Source: Symsagittifera roscoffensis (taxonomy: Eukaryota; Xenacoelomorpha; Acoela; Convolutidae). Taken from it: a stretch of 64,000 bases of DNA. Location: assembly GCF_963678635.1 (NCBI RefSeq), contig NC_087065.1:23765254-23829253 (forward strand). The letters run 5' to 3'. The position numbers and the translations under genes were made by a program. This document shows, in pieces, positions 1-12,400 of this stretch. The notes beneath the pieces are model-generated. The model was not told the origin of the DNA. It ran no database searches and saw only the letters and a list, made by a program, of their open reading frames with translations. Position 1 is the first letter of the stretch; each line of letters begins with the position of its first letter.

Positions 1-294
1 CTTTTTGTACAAATAGGGATGTGTTAAATCAATAGTTTGTACGGGTTCCTTGAATTCATTACCACATCTCCATTTTTCTGTTTGCTTGTTTGTTTCTTGG
101 AAAGACAGCTTTTCTAACTGTTTTTCAAGTATTTCTCGACTCAGTAGCTGTTGCGTCTGGTAGATTTTTTGTGCCATCTCTCATTTTGTGTCTGCTAGCT
201 TGCCATGGATGTTGTTAGTGATCTACCGCTAGTGGTCCGAAGCTCCGCTACCCCTCTGTTTTTAATTTTCCCATTTTTGTTGAAAAAATCTTGA
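1..294. other. Non-coding AT-rich sequence
   Basis: No coding exon is supported. Near 230-262 there is a short GAAGCTCCGCTACCCCTCTG segment related to the hairpin motif (GAAGCT..AGCTTCGCCTCTG) that recurs near 1168, 4670, 5735, 6250, 29630, 37100 and 37585, so this is probably the edge of a dispersed repeat. Confidence 0.5.
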
Positions 295-867
295 GACCAT
301 TTATCCACAGGGGAAAGGACCTAGAGATGTACCGGATTCCGGAATCCGGTTCCGGAATCCGGCAAATCCGGCAATTTTGGGATGTCAATCCGGATCCGGA
401 ATCCGGTAAAAAGTAACCGGATTTTACCGGATTTGATTCGCCTAAAATTTGTTGAATTCTCAGTAAAAAAATAAGTTTGCAACTGTTTTTATTCAAGCTG
501 TTACACAGAAATTTTACTCAATGTATAAATTATTGAAGAAGTAAAAAGTTATCATGAATCAAAACAAGCTGTTCGGAAAATTCTGGTAGAGTAATAGCAG
601 TAAGTAGCAGTAATACTTTATTTCAACAGCTGCACTCAAATTACTGACAAACAATTAAATGAAATCCGGAATCCGGTTCTTTTTTTACCGGATTCAATCC
701 GGATCCGGTAATCCGGTAAGTTTCGATCCGGTCACATCTCTAAAAGGACCAACACAAGAGCTGTACAGCTCATCACGGCGAACCGCTGTTGTGCCCCTGT
801 TTAATAACTACATGCTTTTTTATAGTACAGCTCTTGTGTTGGTCCTTTCCCCCGTGGATAAATGGTC
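295..867. mobile_element. Foldback/MITE-like palindromic element, interrupted
   Basis: Removing the insertion at 322-750 leaves a long palindrome. The left arm (295-321 plus 751-766) is the reverse complement, with about one mismatch, of the right arm (825-867): GACCATTTATCCAC..GGGGAAAGGACC pairs with GGTCCTTTCCCC..GTGGATAAATGGTC, and AACACAAGAGCTGTAC pairs with GTACAGCTCTTGTGTT. The two arms of about 43 bp surround a centre of about 58 bp. No ORF is seen inside. A non-autonomous foldback element is the best reading; its family is not determined. Confidence 0.7.
322..742. mobile_element. hAT-type MITE with 8-bp target duplication
   Basis: The element begins TAGAGATGTACCGGAT and ends ATCCGGTCACATCTCTA, giving imperfect terminal inverted repeats. 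It is flanked by a perfect 8-bp direct repeat AAAGGACC (314-321 and 743-750), the duplication length typical of hAT transposons. The interior near each end is a run of CCGGATTCCGG/CCGGAATCCGG palindromic repeats (about 332-425 and 664-732), with AT-rich non-coding sequence between. No transposase is present, so it is non-autonomous. It is inserted in the left arm of the foldback element. The TSD and TIR are read directly; the hAT assignment is inferred from TSD length and terminus style. Confidence 0.8.
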
Positions 868-3800
868 TAGAAAAATCTTGAAAGTATCAGATAAATCGCT
901 CTTTTTTTCTGCTTCCTTTTGTTCTTAGAAACTGATTCAACCGTCTGTCGGCCATATGTTCTTTTTCCATGAATTTTGAGTCTCGCCAGTATTGCAAAAC
1001 GTTTTGAAGTTGTGGCAGTGATCTCTTTCTGTGTTTTTTTTGTAAAATAAAATTGCTTGCATCGCTGTGCTTGTTTAAAATTTTCGAAATCTTTGAAATG
1101 TATAGATAGCAGTTTGTCCGCATTGTTGTATCTGTTTTTCCAGATTATCGGATTTTTTTTTGAATGACACGGGGTATGAAGCTCTGCTTCGAAACTGTTT
1201 ATGAATTCGAACTGATTAGTAAAGAATTTTGATAGAAGTCAGTTTTCAAAATCCGAACTTTTTTCCAGCCGAACTCGCCTTAATCAGTGGTCTTTTTCGT
1301 TTGCGCTTGCTGCATAGCATAGTAGTTTGATTGCATGTTTTATCCGGTTTATTTCTGGCTAGTTTTCGAAAAAGGCTAGTTGATGACACAGTTATGTAAA
1401 CATTACATCTAGCTGGAGGTCGGGGGTACGATTCTCGTTGAAGTCAGTTTTTCAAAAAAATGTCTTTCACTTGCGAGAGCAAGTGTCTCGTAATCGGGAA
1501 TGGAACTTTTCTCGTGAACAACTCTTTCAAGTTGTACTTGTTTTTCTTATGCTTATTTTTGAACCTAAATAACTTCCCGGGTTGTTCCCACTAGGCCTAG
1601 AGGTAACAGTAGCTTTTTTCCCTCAGTTCTGGGGTTCTATTCCCGGCCGGACCTTATTTCGTTCAGTATGTAAGAAATTGAATTGTCGGTCGTTTGCTTG
1701 TCTGGCCAATTTATGAAATGAAGTACTGTTCAACAAGAATTGAATGTTCCGATCACACTTCAATCTGTTTTTGATTTCGTTCTTTCTCAAGGCGTGGGAG
1801 TGGAGCTAAAAGCTAGCTTAAATATTACTTAACGGCTTCATTAGTTTTTAAATATTATTTAACGACATTGATTTTTGCAAAATAAAACAAACAACCAAGA
1901 AAGTCTTAACAAAAACAATAATTCAGCTTTTGTTGGAATTTTTCTTCTCTAATAACTAATTTATTGCAATTTCAAAAATGGTTTTTTGGCACTAACAGTT
2001 ACTTTTTGATTTTCTGGCTTTAACTTTCACACCAGTTGTTCTCGACACTGAGAAATAATTTCGGAAACTTTTTAAACATAAGTCGCATCACGACTGAAAC
2101 CAAAACTTTACTAGAATATATCACAAAAAGCCACCTGACAAATATGCGTGATAGTTAGTTTTGCAAAAAAAACTGAAACGTCCAATAACAAAATTCCTTC
2201 CCACAGCATCAGGGTAAATTTAGATTTATTATAAATAGGTAAATAAAGGATGATTTAAACGCTAAACACCGTAAGTTAAGAGATAAAAGCAGCAAAAAAA
2301 ATTGATATAGAATTTGAGACTTAAGTTATTACTGCTAATTGTTTTAATAATTTAAAAAAATGTTTGCTTTGTGTTTTACCATTAATTTTATGCTCTGCCA
2401 ACTGCGATGAATTTCAAAACGAGTGAAAGATAATTTGAAGGGAAATATTTTGCAAAAAACGAAGCTGGTGAATCAGATTGCACAGATTTACAGCAAAAGT
2501 TTGCTTTTTATTCCGACCACTGAAAGTGTGAAAAAAAAACAAGTGTGAAAAAACAAAAAAACCGCGTATATGCTGTAAGCAAATTTCATTATACTTGCAA
2601 GTGTTTTTCATTTCAGTTTCAGAGGGGTCTAAGTTTTTTTTTTTTACAAAATCAATTTGTTGCCTAACTAACTGATGTGTACTCCAAGATTGTCGTTTTC
2701 TCAAATTTTGTCCTTTTGCTTAACTATTATTCAAATGTTTTGATTGGCTTGTTTGCCTAGAATGAACTTTTACTGAGACATTTTTACTGAGAGTTTTGGT
2801 AGATCTTTTTTTAAATTTTTTTCCAGTTTTTTTTTGGGTTTTTTTAAAATCTTTTTCTGTTATTTTTAGCTCTTTTTGACGTTTTGTCGCCTTTGTTTGC
2901 AAGCGCAGCTTCGTCACTATGTTAAATTTATGCAGGAAAGACTCATAGACGGCGTTGTTTGCAGAATTTGTGCCTTTTTTTGTCCTTCTCATTCTGAGGT
3001 GGCTATAAGTCAAGCGTCACCTCTATAAAGCAGGCCTCTGTAAAGCTACATTTTGACATGCATTATGACAAGTGTTATTGTAGTGTGCAAGTTTAAATCT
3101 GTTTATCTTGCTCTATTATCGTTTCCTTGTTAACCTGACTTAGTTTTTGAACTGATAGCTTTGGTTTATCTAGGTAGTGGTGAAGAATAATGAGTCACAA
3201 TGGTATGGCTTCTCTCTCGGAGACAATTTCTCATCCGCAATCTCCAAGATAGCCTGGACCAGACACTCGAGCAGTGACAACAGCGGCAGTGCAGGCGAGT
3301 GATAATGCAGTTTTTTTGTTCATTACTTGCTATCCTTAATGATTTTTTTTTCGACCTTTTTTTATATCGATCAAATTGATTTTCCGCGCGCACTCAGAAA
3401 ACTGTAGAGAACCTATTTTGACAAAATTTTCTTCGCCGCAAGCAACTTTTTGAAAAAGATCAAAAATGGTTTTGGGCACTTTAGGAGGTTTTTACCAAAC
3501 AGTCGTATTTTCGTCGCGAGCTCTGCGTCAAGTTATGTATACTTGGCTCCAAATTCGCCTTTAAAAAACTTAGCGTTGTTCAGCCTACTATGGATATCAT
3601 AAAATAATACCAAAGGGAGATGGTCGAATCCCTGAAATAGGAGGCTTCCCCCTTAATTCGCCTCTGATTGTAGTGCTTGTAATTTTGCTAGAATTCAATT
3701 TATTTAGTTATTACCTTTGTGATAAACAAGGGTGTTGCAAGTTGCAATCGATTAGAAGAATTTTTTTATCGTGAACGTTTTTGCAAGATTTAGCAGGTGT

Positions 3801-4660
3801 TTCATCTTGCTTCATATTTACCCTTGCGATAAGCAAGAGTGTTGCAATCGGGTACTTGACTTTTTTGCGTAAATAACTTTTTTCACAGAATGGTCATTTT
3901 AGTAGGAACGGTAAATATCTCTTCTGACATGCTAGAATTTTTGAAATTCATATAAAACTATCATAGTCTAAGTAGAAATAAGGTAAAGACTAAGACTGTT
4001 TCAGGTTTTAGGTAATTTTTCGTGTTTGTGGTTTTCGTCCTAGTTTCTGTCGGTTCATTTTCCGTTTTTTTTAAACGCACATTTTTTTTATCTGGTTGGG
4101 TTTGATTGGCTGGGTTTTTTCTCCAATTTCAACAGTTTCTTACTATAACTGAAAATTCAGTAAATTGTAAATTTACCAAGTCTGATTTTGGTTAATTTTT
4201 TTTTCTGACATTTCTGAACAGATTGTTATTTCGGCCTTGTCAACTTACATTCCGTAAATTCGAGGGCCACATATATTCGTATAGGATTATTTGCTTCAGT
4301 ATGCATGGGTCGTAAAAAGTTCTAAAACTTCATGAAATTTGTTATGACAACAATTTTGTTTTCGTCTCAACATTTTCGAACAAAATTTGTCGCCTTTGCT
4401 GCCGCTCGGCGAATGATTTCCCAATAGTTTTTAAGGCTCTTTATGATCGTCATTCGATACCATGAAGTTTTTGTAGCTGTAATTTTCCAAACTTTTCGGA
4501 GTAATTTTTCAACTTGATTTTAAATGAAAAATTTTCATTTCATTTACTATATTGTAGCGCAATTCGTAGCGCAAGTCGAAATTTTTCAAGCTAGCTCAAT
4601 ACTGGCTGTTGTTTTCTGCCACATTTGAAAATTTCATATGTAGTTTTTTGGTGGCATGTA
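868..4660. other. Gene-poor repeat-rich intergenic DNA
   Basis: No exon with coding character is visible. Recognisable items are a GAAGCT/AGCTTC repeat relic near 1160-1190, a tRNA-like B-box segment near 1590-1660, and two nearby copies of a CTTGCGATAAGCAAG-type segment (about 3710-3750 and 3820-3860) that recurs near 1470, 28910 and, inverted, 32090. Long T and A runs are abundant. No promoter or RNA gene can be defended. Confidence 0.5.
1565..1665 (+). repeat. tRNA-like SINE fragment
   Basis: A segment with a tRNA B-box-like core GGTTCTATTCCCGGCCGG preceded by a D-arm-like AGAGGTAACAGTAG stretch. A closely similar arrangement (GGTTTCGAAACCCGGCCGGACCTTG) occurs at 28975-29070, and GGTTCGAATCCGGCCGG occurs at 4770. 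Recurrence of an RNA polymerase III type internal promoter in degenerate copies suggests a tRNA-derived SINE. A functional tRNA cloverleaf cannot be folded here. Confidence 0.45.
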
Positions 4661-4664
4661 TCGC

Positions 4665-4835
4665 AAGTGGTGCGAAGCTCAGCTTCGCCTCTATGTAAGT
4701 TTTCAATCAACCAACCACTCATTGCATGTAACGTAGAAGTAACACACCTGCTTGAGACTACAAAGGTTTGTGGTTCGAATCCGGCCGGGAAAAAGGGTTG
4801 TGGTTCGAATCCGACCGCGACCTGCTTTTTCGTAT
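4665..4835 (+). repeat. tRNA-like SINE copy with duplicated B-box
   Basis: It starts with the recurrent hairpin GAAGCTCAGCTTCGCCTCT, then runs into a tRNA-like segment ending in GGTTCGAATCCGGCCGGG. The last roughly 30 bp, including the B box, are repeated in tandem (GGTTCGAATCC at 4772 and again at 4802). This is the best preserved member of the tRNA-like family in the window. Derivation from a tRNA is an inference from the B-box consensus GGTTCGAATCC. Confidence 0.55.
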
Positions 4836-5264
4836 GCTTCATATTTTGTTCTTTTTCGGACTATTGTCCCTCTGTTTATTTTTATCGGTTTATTTCGTAG
4901 CCTGACTAATTTTGAAGGTTAAGACGCTTTCCTTCAAATTGCTGCAATACCATGCTTGAGACCGCGAAGTCCGGGAGTTCAATTTCTTTTGGAAGCTGTT
5001 TTTTTAGGCTGAAATCTTTCGGCAATTTGATTATTGTCTCTGTTTGTTTTTGTCGGCTCAGTTCCCACAGAAAGGTGTTTTGAAGGTTTGGCTCCTTTCT
5101 AGCATTCGGAAACCTTCCTGTAACGTTTCTAATGATGCAGGTTATTTGGTTCCAAATTTTTTTCAGCTTCTATTGCGGTTTTTGTTGTGTTTGACAAGAA
5201 CAATTTTTTGAAGGTTTTTTCCAATTTTTGATTTTTCATTTCATTTGCTTCGAATAAAGTTATG

Positions 5265-5725
5265 AACATAGTGAGTACTCTTATATAGGTCTTGGTGATT
5301 TTTTGTGTTTTTTACGAAAAAGTCTGAAAATTTGTTCACGCTCAGTTCTGATTTTTTTGCAGTTTGACATGGGATTTCTTGTTAAATTCTGTTTATTTTC
5401 TATCTTAAACGGAAGGCAAACGCCACTATTGAACAGTAAAAATGCAAAGGTCACGAAAAACGTTATCGACGTCTAGTTTCGAAAATGGAATTTATTAATC
5501 AGGTTTCCCAGCGGATTTAAAAAATTTATTGATCCATTTTTCTCTAATTGGATTATTTTTATCAAAAAAAGCATCAATCATAAATTGTTCTTGAAATTCT
5601 AAGAGTTTTAAGGGCATATATTTTTTCCCTTAAATTCGAAATTTGAAGTTTTTTTTCTATTTCCTTGCGTTCATTGCTCTTTTCCAACTCTCAGATGGCT
5701 ATGTTTCATAGTCATTCACTTTTAT
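5265..5725 (+). repeat. Dispersed repeat R1, uninterrupted copy
   Basis: This stretch aligns with the left flank of the Polinton (about 9985-10173) followed directly by its right flank (about 27759-28005). Shared landmarks in order are CTTATATAGGTC/CTTTTATAGGTCGTGG, TTAAACGGAAGG, CCACTAT.GAACAG, GAAAATGGA.TTTA.TAATCAG, TTTCCCAGCG, GTTCT.GAAATTC and CTTGCGTTCATTG. It therefore represents the repeat before Polinton insertion; the position corresponding to the insertion point is about 5475-5480 (AGTTTC). No coding sequence is seen, and the repeat family is unknown. Confidence 0.7.
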
Positions 5726-6311
5726 ATCGCAAGTGGCGTGAAGCTCAGCTTCGCCTCTGGTTAAATGGAAGTATTGGCCTATACTTTTGCTTAGCAAATG
5801 ATGATTAGCTCCGCTCCGTCTCTTTGCTTACTTTTGGCTTTATTACGGTTGCGATTAGCCAGCGTTATCAAAGCGGGATATATACAAAATCATTGAATCA
5901 TTTGATCAGCTAATTTTGTTCTTCTGTTATTTTGTCTCCCAACAGAGATATTTTGAGCATGGTTGCATTTCAAATACCCGTTCTGTTCGAAGTTTGTTTT
6001 TTATGTGTTGTTTTTTTTTCGTTTTTTTTACACGGCTTAAAAGTTTTTTTTGGTTAATATTTGTTCGGTTTGGTGACATCATATTGCCTCGTTAGATGAG
6101 CGAATTAGTTTTTTTTCTTGTGAGTTGTTTTAGGGGGGTTTTTTTTCTTGCATTTTGGATTTTACGCGACATTTTGTTCTTTTTTTTATCATATCTGCAG
6201 TTGGCAATCTTGCCATGTCATGCAATATATGTGTTGTATTGCCAGTGATGTGTAGCTAGGCTTCGCCTCAGTTTGTGAATGAATATTTGTGTTGCAGGTA
6301 GCGTAGAGGCA

Positions 6312-6456
6312 ATGAGTGCATCATACAGAACCATTAGGTCCAATAAAGAGGTGGATGTGCGAGCTAAGAGATCGAAATTCAAAAATAAGAAGAAGAACTC
6401 GTCTACCTCGAAGAGTGCAACTGGACCTGTCGCGCAGTTGATTTCTATCAAACCAA
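6312..6456 (+). CDS. RCC1 host gene, coding exon 1
   Basis: The exon opens after TTGCAG at about 6298 and contains ATG at 6312; it ends at donor GTGAGT in phase 1. It encodes a basic, Lys/Ser-rich N terminus (KFKNKKKNSSTSK) without a signal peptide. The acceptor upstream of the Met suggests a preceding 5'UTR exon. Confidence 0.6.
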
Positions 6457-9400
6457 GTGAGTTTGAATCATTAGAGAGTTACAAGTGGCTAACCTATAAA
6501 GCAATTTTCTTGTCTTTAATGAGTTTTGCTGTCCATCTTTGCTTCTAGCCCAACACCCAATTTAGTTTTTTTAAATAATTTAGCTTCAAGGTATAACTCT
6601 TTCCTTTTTCATATTTCCTTTTTTAACCGAACTCATTGTTGGTTAGCAGAATTTCCTTGTTTTTTACCCTGAGGCTTTAATTTTTTTTTCAGCATATTAT
6701 CAACAGTTCGATGAATTCAATTTACGCTGGGCCAATTCAGGTGCACCTAAGGCGAAAATAATCACTGCTCTCAAAAAACAAGAACTGCGTCTTTTCACCA
6801 CTGTCCTGGATCCTAATCATTGCTTACGCCACTCGCTGAAGCTTCTTACTCAGCAGGAATTCTCTGATAGCTCGTTGAAACTTCCGACCAGGAGTGTGAG
6901 ACAATTGTTTGTTCAGGAGTTTTTTGTAATAGTTCAGCTAACAACCAGCTCGAGTTTAATGCCACTTACAAAAAACAATCATGATGATGATTCGGAAAGT
7001 GAAATCGAGATCCATTTCCGGAAGTTTCTGGGCTCCGATGAGAGGAGTTCCCTTTTGAAGAAGGTGATCAAATTGACGCCCGGGGATAATTTGGTGGATG
7101 TTTACCAATTGGGATTCCAGTGGCAAATAGGAGAATCTGATAGGAAGTTAGTTAACTCCGTTTCAGTTTTCGCTATATATCGTACTTGTGCTGTGTAGTT
7201 ATGTACGCCGTTTAGGTTTGTAATGCATTAGAATTTAGGTGATTTCCAAGCGTTGGTGGTAAAAATTGAGTTCGAAATTTTTATTGGCCGATCGAAGTGA
7301 AAATCATAAAGATCTGAAATTAATGCTCTACTCGCGATTTGATGTAAAAAAAGTCAATTGCAATCAGTAACTTAAGATACAGCATTAATGTATTCGCGTT
7401 TTTCAGTCGCAGTTCGTCTCTTATAAGCAACGACCCAGCTGACCAAGTGGACCCCCTAAGCACATTTCTCATCGTCACAAATCAGTCCGTTCATGTTATC
7501 TTCCAAGACAAAACGCCTGAACAAATTGCACTTCGCTTTGGATGCAACCAGAAACTAGAAGATATGATTGACATTTGCATCGCTCTTCGCGTGAACAATT
7601 TGAAGCCGATTTGTAATTTCCTAGCAGCTGAAATGGTGAAGAGACGCAATTATGATTACGCGTTGAGGGTTTTCGCGACTGCAGATACACCTCTTTTCAT
7701 GCAAATGGATATGTTTTGGGAACATGGAGCTCTGGATGCGACTTTCGACTATTTTAGGCAGCTGTTTTTGGACGATGAGTATCCAGGTGAAATCTAATTT
7801 CTGGCTTTCGCCTATGAACTCTGGTCATAGTTGAGAGTTTCTCAGGGCTAAATTTTTCTTATAAGATCTCGAGTACTTAAAACATAAAACAGCAATAGTT
7901 TCCATTAAAGTTATTATGTAGGTTTACGCTGAAAATTAAAACTATTTATTGAAATTAAAAAAGCGTCTTGCTTGTATCAAAAAAGTTTTTTTTTTAATTT
8001 AGAAAAGGAGTCGAAATTGTTCGCTGAAATCATAATCAACTGCTACATTCAACAGATTGTCACCGTCTCAGCGATCAAGGCCTCCGAATACACGGCCGAA
8101 CTCTCCGACATCCTGCGCGACAATTTCAACTACACAGAAGAAATAGTTCTGCGGCTTCTGCTCGAAAATGAAATGTATTCTCTTTTCGGCCAAGTGGCGT
8201 CACAACGTGGTCTCGTCGATTTAAGTCTAAGCATGCTGGCCAATCATGACGGCCTTTCGGTGTCTCAAGAATGCGTTTCGGCTTTTGCGATTAACGGACT
8301 AATTGAAGACTATTTGAATTATGACGACGGTCTGTTTCTGAATCAGTTAACGCTGTCTTTGCTGCTCGAAGCTATAGGATCTAATGTGAAGTTGGCTCTT
8401 GCGTGTAGAAATCACGTGTTGGCTGGAATGCACCAGGACGCGGTGTGTTATTACGACTGTTTCAGGTGGGTTGTGATGTTTTTGGGCTTCGGAAGGTTTC
8501 AAAGATAAAACGTTCTAAATGTAACACTATCTGTTCATTGCAAAATATAAGGTTTCCGGAGTGATTGTGATTGGTGTCACTTTAAAAAAGCCGCTTTTTC
8601 AAGATTCTACATAGAAGCAGCCTCTTGTTTGCTCAAAACTTAAGTTTGAGGTTTGAGCAATTCATTCTGTTCAAGCTGAAACTCTTTTAAAAAACTAGGC
8701 AGATTTCTGTCTAGAGTGCATCTTAGTTCTTCTTTTTTTTAGAATAGCGACATTGTTCAACCCTAGCAGAGAGGACACGATACTGGCTATAGGAGAGCTA
8801 GCCAAGACTAACAAACATTATGTGGACTTGGATGCGACTATGAATGAGATGGCGACTGTGGAGGAGACACTCATGTCTACTGCGGGTGGCGGGATCATGA
8901 GCGGAAGCCACCAGTCTATCGACAAGGACATGTGGCAGAAAAAGGCTAGAAATCAGGAATTATTTATTACATAATTTTTTACCGAGGAACTAGATTATGT
9001 GAAATACTTTGCTGTTCCACGTGGCTCTCGCTATACTACTTTAACCATTCAAGTGAAGAAAGCGGAGAGTCTTAAAACCAATATTGATGATTGCTTGAAA
9101 ATTTTGAACTATTTACTCGAAGAATTTCTGCGGAAACGTACCCGCCTGAAGGCTCTGTAATGTTAAGTTACAGCTGAAAAAAAGATGAAGTGTAGAAAGT
9201 TTTCAGGTTCAAGCGGATCTCATAAAAGATGCTTGTGGAGTCTTCATCAAAGCACTCCTCATGATGCGACAGCTGAGACAGTCATCGACAGAAGAGGGGT
9301 CAAGTGAGGTTGAGTTCAGATCAGAGTACTTGCATCATGTGTCGCCTGCACTGGGCAATGAAGATTTCCTAGATTCAGCTAATGGGGCGAAAGGGAGACA

Positions 9401-12400
9401 GGCTTCCAGATCGGCCACTCTGGATTTTGTTGCGCCTGTTCAGAAACCGATGTAAGATATTACCTAGACGTGAGTGCCACATTTTGAGAATCATTACGAT
9501 GCAAAATTTGGATATTTACGTTTCAAACAAGACGTATCAAGTACGATTTTCGTTTAAACAAAAATATGTTTCAAATACGTTAGGAAAACGTGATTAATTC
9601 TGTTGATTTTTATAGGCCTTCTGTTGATGTCTTGCCGCTTATTTTTTTTATAACTCGATGAAATGCGAGTATGTTTTATGCTTTAATATTAGGAAACGAA
9701 GATTGTGTGCGTCCTCGGACCATCTGGGAGTGATCACAGCTGGAGGCAATCTGTACATGATGGGCAGCACAGCTTGTGGCAAACTAGGAGTGGGCGAACT
9801 AGTTATGCAGACTGAATACCACAAAGCTCTCTGCGTAGAGACACTGCATATGTTCAGTCTCAAGGTTTTCATTTTTCTTGAAAAGTTTGAGTTTTTTTAG
9901 TTTTTGATTTATTTGTCTTAATCCGCAAAAGATAAAATGTTTTGCTAAAGAGTTTTTATGAGTTGAAGGGCGTATTTCAGCTCTTTTATAGGTCGTGGTG
10001 ATTTTTTTTTTTCGTTTTTTTTTCAGGAAAATTTAAAATTTTGTTCAGGCTCAAAATTTCTTTTTTTTTTTGCGGTTGACTCAGTTCATTTCTTTTGTTA
10101 AACGGAAGGTAGACTCCACTATCGAACAGCAAAAGTGTAAATGTCACAAAAAACGTAATTCTTTTCTTATTTCAGTAGTATAGTAAAAGTGGCTAGGAAA
10201 ATGACGACTTTTAACCCCCCCCCCCCCCCCAAAATTCAGTGTGCCGTTGTACTTACCACTTTTAACCCCCAAAGGGGTTAAAGCCCCTACTTTTTCAGGC
10301 ACGCATGTTTTAAGGGGGGTTAAAATTGGTAATTTTCCAGCCACTTTATGGAAACGGGAAAGGAATTAAGTTTTGGTTGGTGCATGTTTTCCCTTCTAAA
10401 GTTTGGGGGTATTGGCTTGTTTACATGTAAAATGACGTTATATACCTATTTTATGCAACCAAACTTTATGGTATATAGGAAAGCCAATATTTTGGCAGCG
10501 TAGCTTAACTGTTGGCTGCGGTGAACGATTTCCTTCAAAAATGCATGTTTTATTGCTGAATCTCGAAGAAAGGAAATTCGTCAAGTGCGGCGGCCACCAC
10601 CTCTATTTGGGCAAAATGAATGATCTATTTGAACAAAATAAGAATGACTTACCCGAAAGTTGAGCTCGTCGAAGGATTGGTGGTAATATTAATAATAATA
10701 ATAAACAAATAATAAAGAAAGGGGGATGTTGAGGAAGGGGACTAAAAAAATAAAATTTGGTAAAAAAGAAAAAAAAACCTCTTCTTTATTGGAAGAGGTA
10801 AGAATAAATAGAGGCGGCTGGGCTGTCCATCAGCACCAGCAGATCAGAAGCCCTGTAGGCAATCCAACCCCCGAGGGCGACCACGTCCCTGAGTTGCTCA
10901 GAGAGGAGTTCCCACTCGGGCGACCCAGGGACGTAAGTCCGGGGAAGGGGTTTCCCCTTGGCCCACTGGCGTGGCTTGACCCAGAGCTCCTTCACCACTA
11001 ACACCTCAGGATCGGGCCCAGCCTTATATCTGACGTGAATTTCCTCCACAGGAATGTTAATCAGCTCTAAACCGCCGAAAGGGATTTTTACTGTTTCGAG
11101 GTATGATGGCATCTAAAACAAGCAAATTAACATTTTAAATCACATGAAATTGTTCATCAAATAAAAAATTTTGGAACAGTAGGTTTCGGAAGGTGAATTG
11201 TGCTAAACTTTCTCTAAATTTTCCCCGAGTTTAAAATACGCTTATCACGAAAACACAGACAGAATAAATTGTACTTTTAGCTGCGTGTTATTTTCAACCA
11301 GTTTAGAAATTTTGAGTTTGATTTGGAAACAAAAACTGGTAAAAACATTTGATTTGTCGAATACTACTTTTGAAATTGAATAGATTTGTCTTCTTGTTTG
11401 ACTTTGTCACTAGCTGATTGTAAGAAAAGATAAAGCGCAGACTGAAAATTTATGTTTACTAAAATGTTAAAAATATATGAAAAAGGCTGATGGACTAATT
11501 CAATGTATATCACCGAGTTGTAGATATCAGCTGTTGGCATCTAAACGATTACTTTTATTTCCACTTTTTTGAAATTCAGCAGGTTCAAAGAGTGTTGGAA
11601 AAAAAATGAAATTGGAAAAACGTAGAGTTACCTCAACAGACTTGTAAATCATTCATGAGATTTATTTGACTGTGAAAAAAACCTATCCGGAAAATTCTGA
11701 CCGTCGGAATTATTTTCTGGCTGCATGTTCTCTGTTTTTCTTTTCCAGTGAAAACGAATTAAATTATGACGTAGCTATTAAACTTAGACCATATGGAGGT
11801 CTTATTGGCATAGACGACTCTTCCTTGGACAAATATTTAAAAGATTCAAAAATATTACGTCTGCATGCAATTTTACATGACGCTGCAGGTTTTGTTGACG
11901 AAGTTTACAACACGGGTCCCACTTACTGCTATATGTTACCCTGGAAGTGTAACAGCAGTCTGATTGGTCATTTGAGCGGTATTACTTTCTGTTGATTCGT
12001 CAAACTAACCAGACCAATGTTGAGCGAACGATCAGTCGTCATAGATTTGGAAGGATTTCGCTATAAAAAAAGTACCTTTATAGTTAAAGAAATAGCCATT
12101 ACGACTTCTGAATATAGTGACTCTCTTATTTTTCTACCTCCAGTCCCTTTCAACTCACTACCCAAAGCTGAACAAAAAGCGTACAACTGGTTAACACAAT
12201 ACTTGCACGGAATTCACTGGGAAAGCGGAGATTATTTATATTTAAACCTAAATCAGATTATTCAAAGTTTTGTTTTGAGAAATCCTAACGCTGTATTTTA
12301 CGCCAAAGGAAAAGAGAAGGCTGAACTCCTTGCAAAGTACTTGGATCGAGAAGTTGTGAATCTTGATGAATTGGGTTGCCCGAGAATTGAAAACTTACAT

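Noticed and set aside
4765..4815. Functional tRNA gene
   Set aside because: The B box is good, but no acceptor stem or anticodon arm of proper size can be formed, and the block is repeated elsewhere in decayed form.
9658..9900. Exon 8 as an independent 80-residue gene
   Set aside because: Splice borders and phase join it to the RCC1 exons on both sides; the ends of the open frame are intronic.
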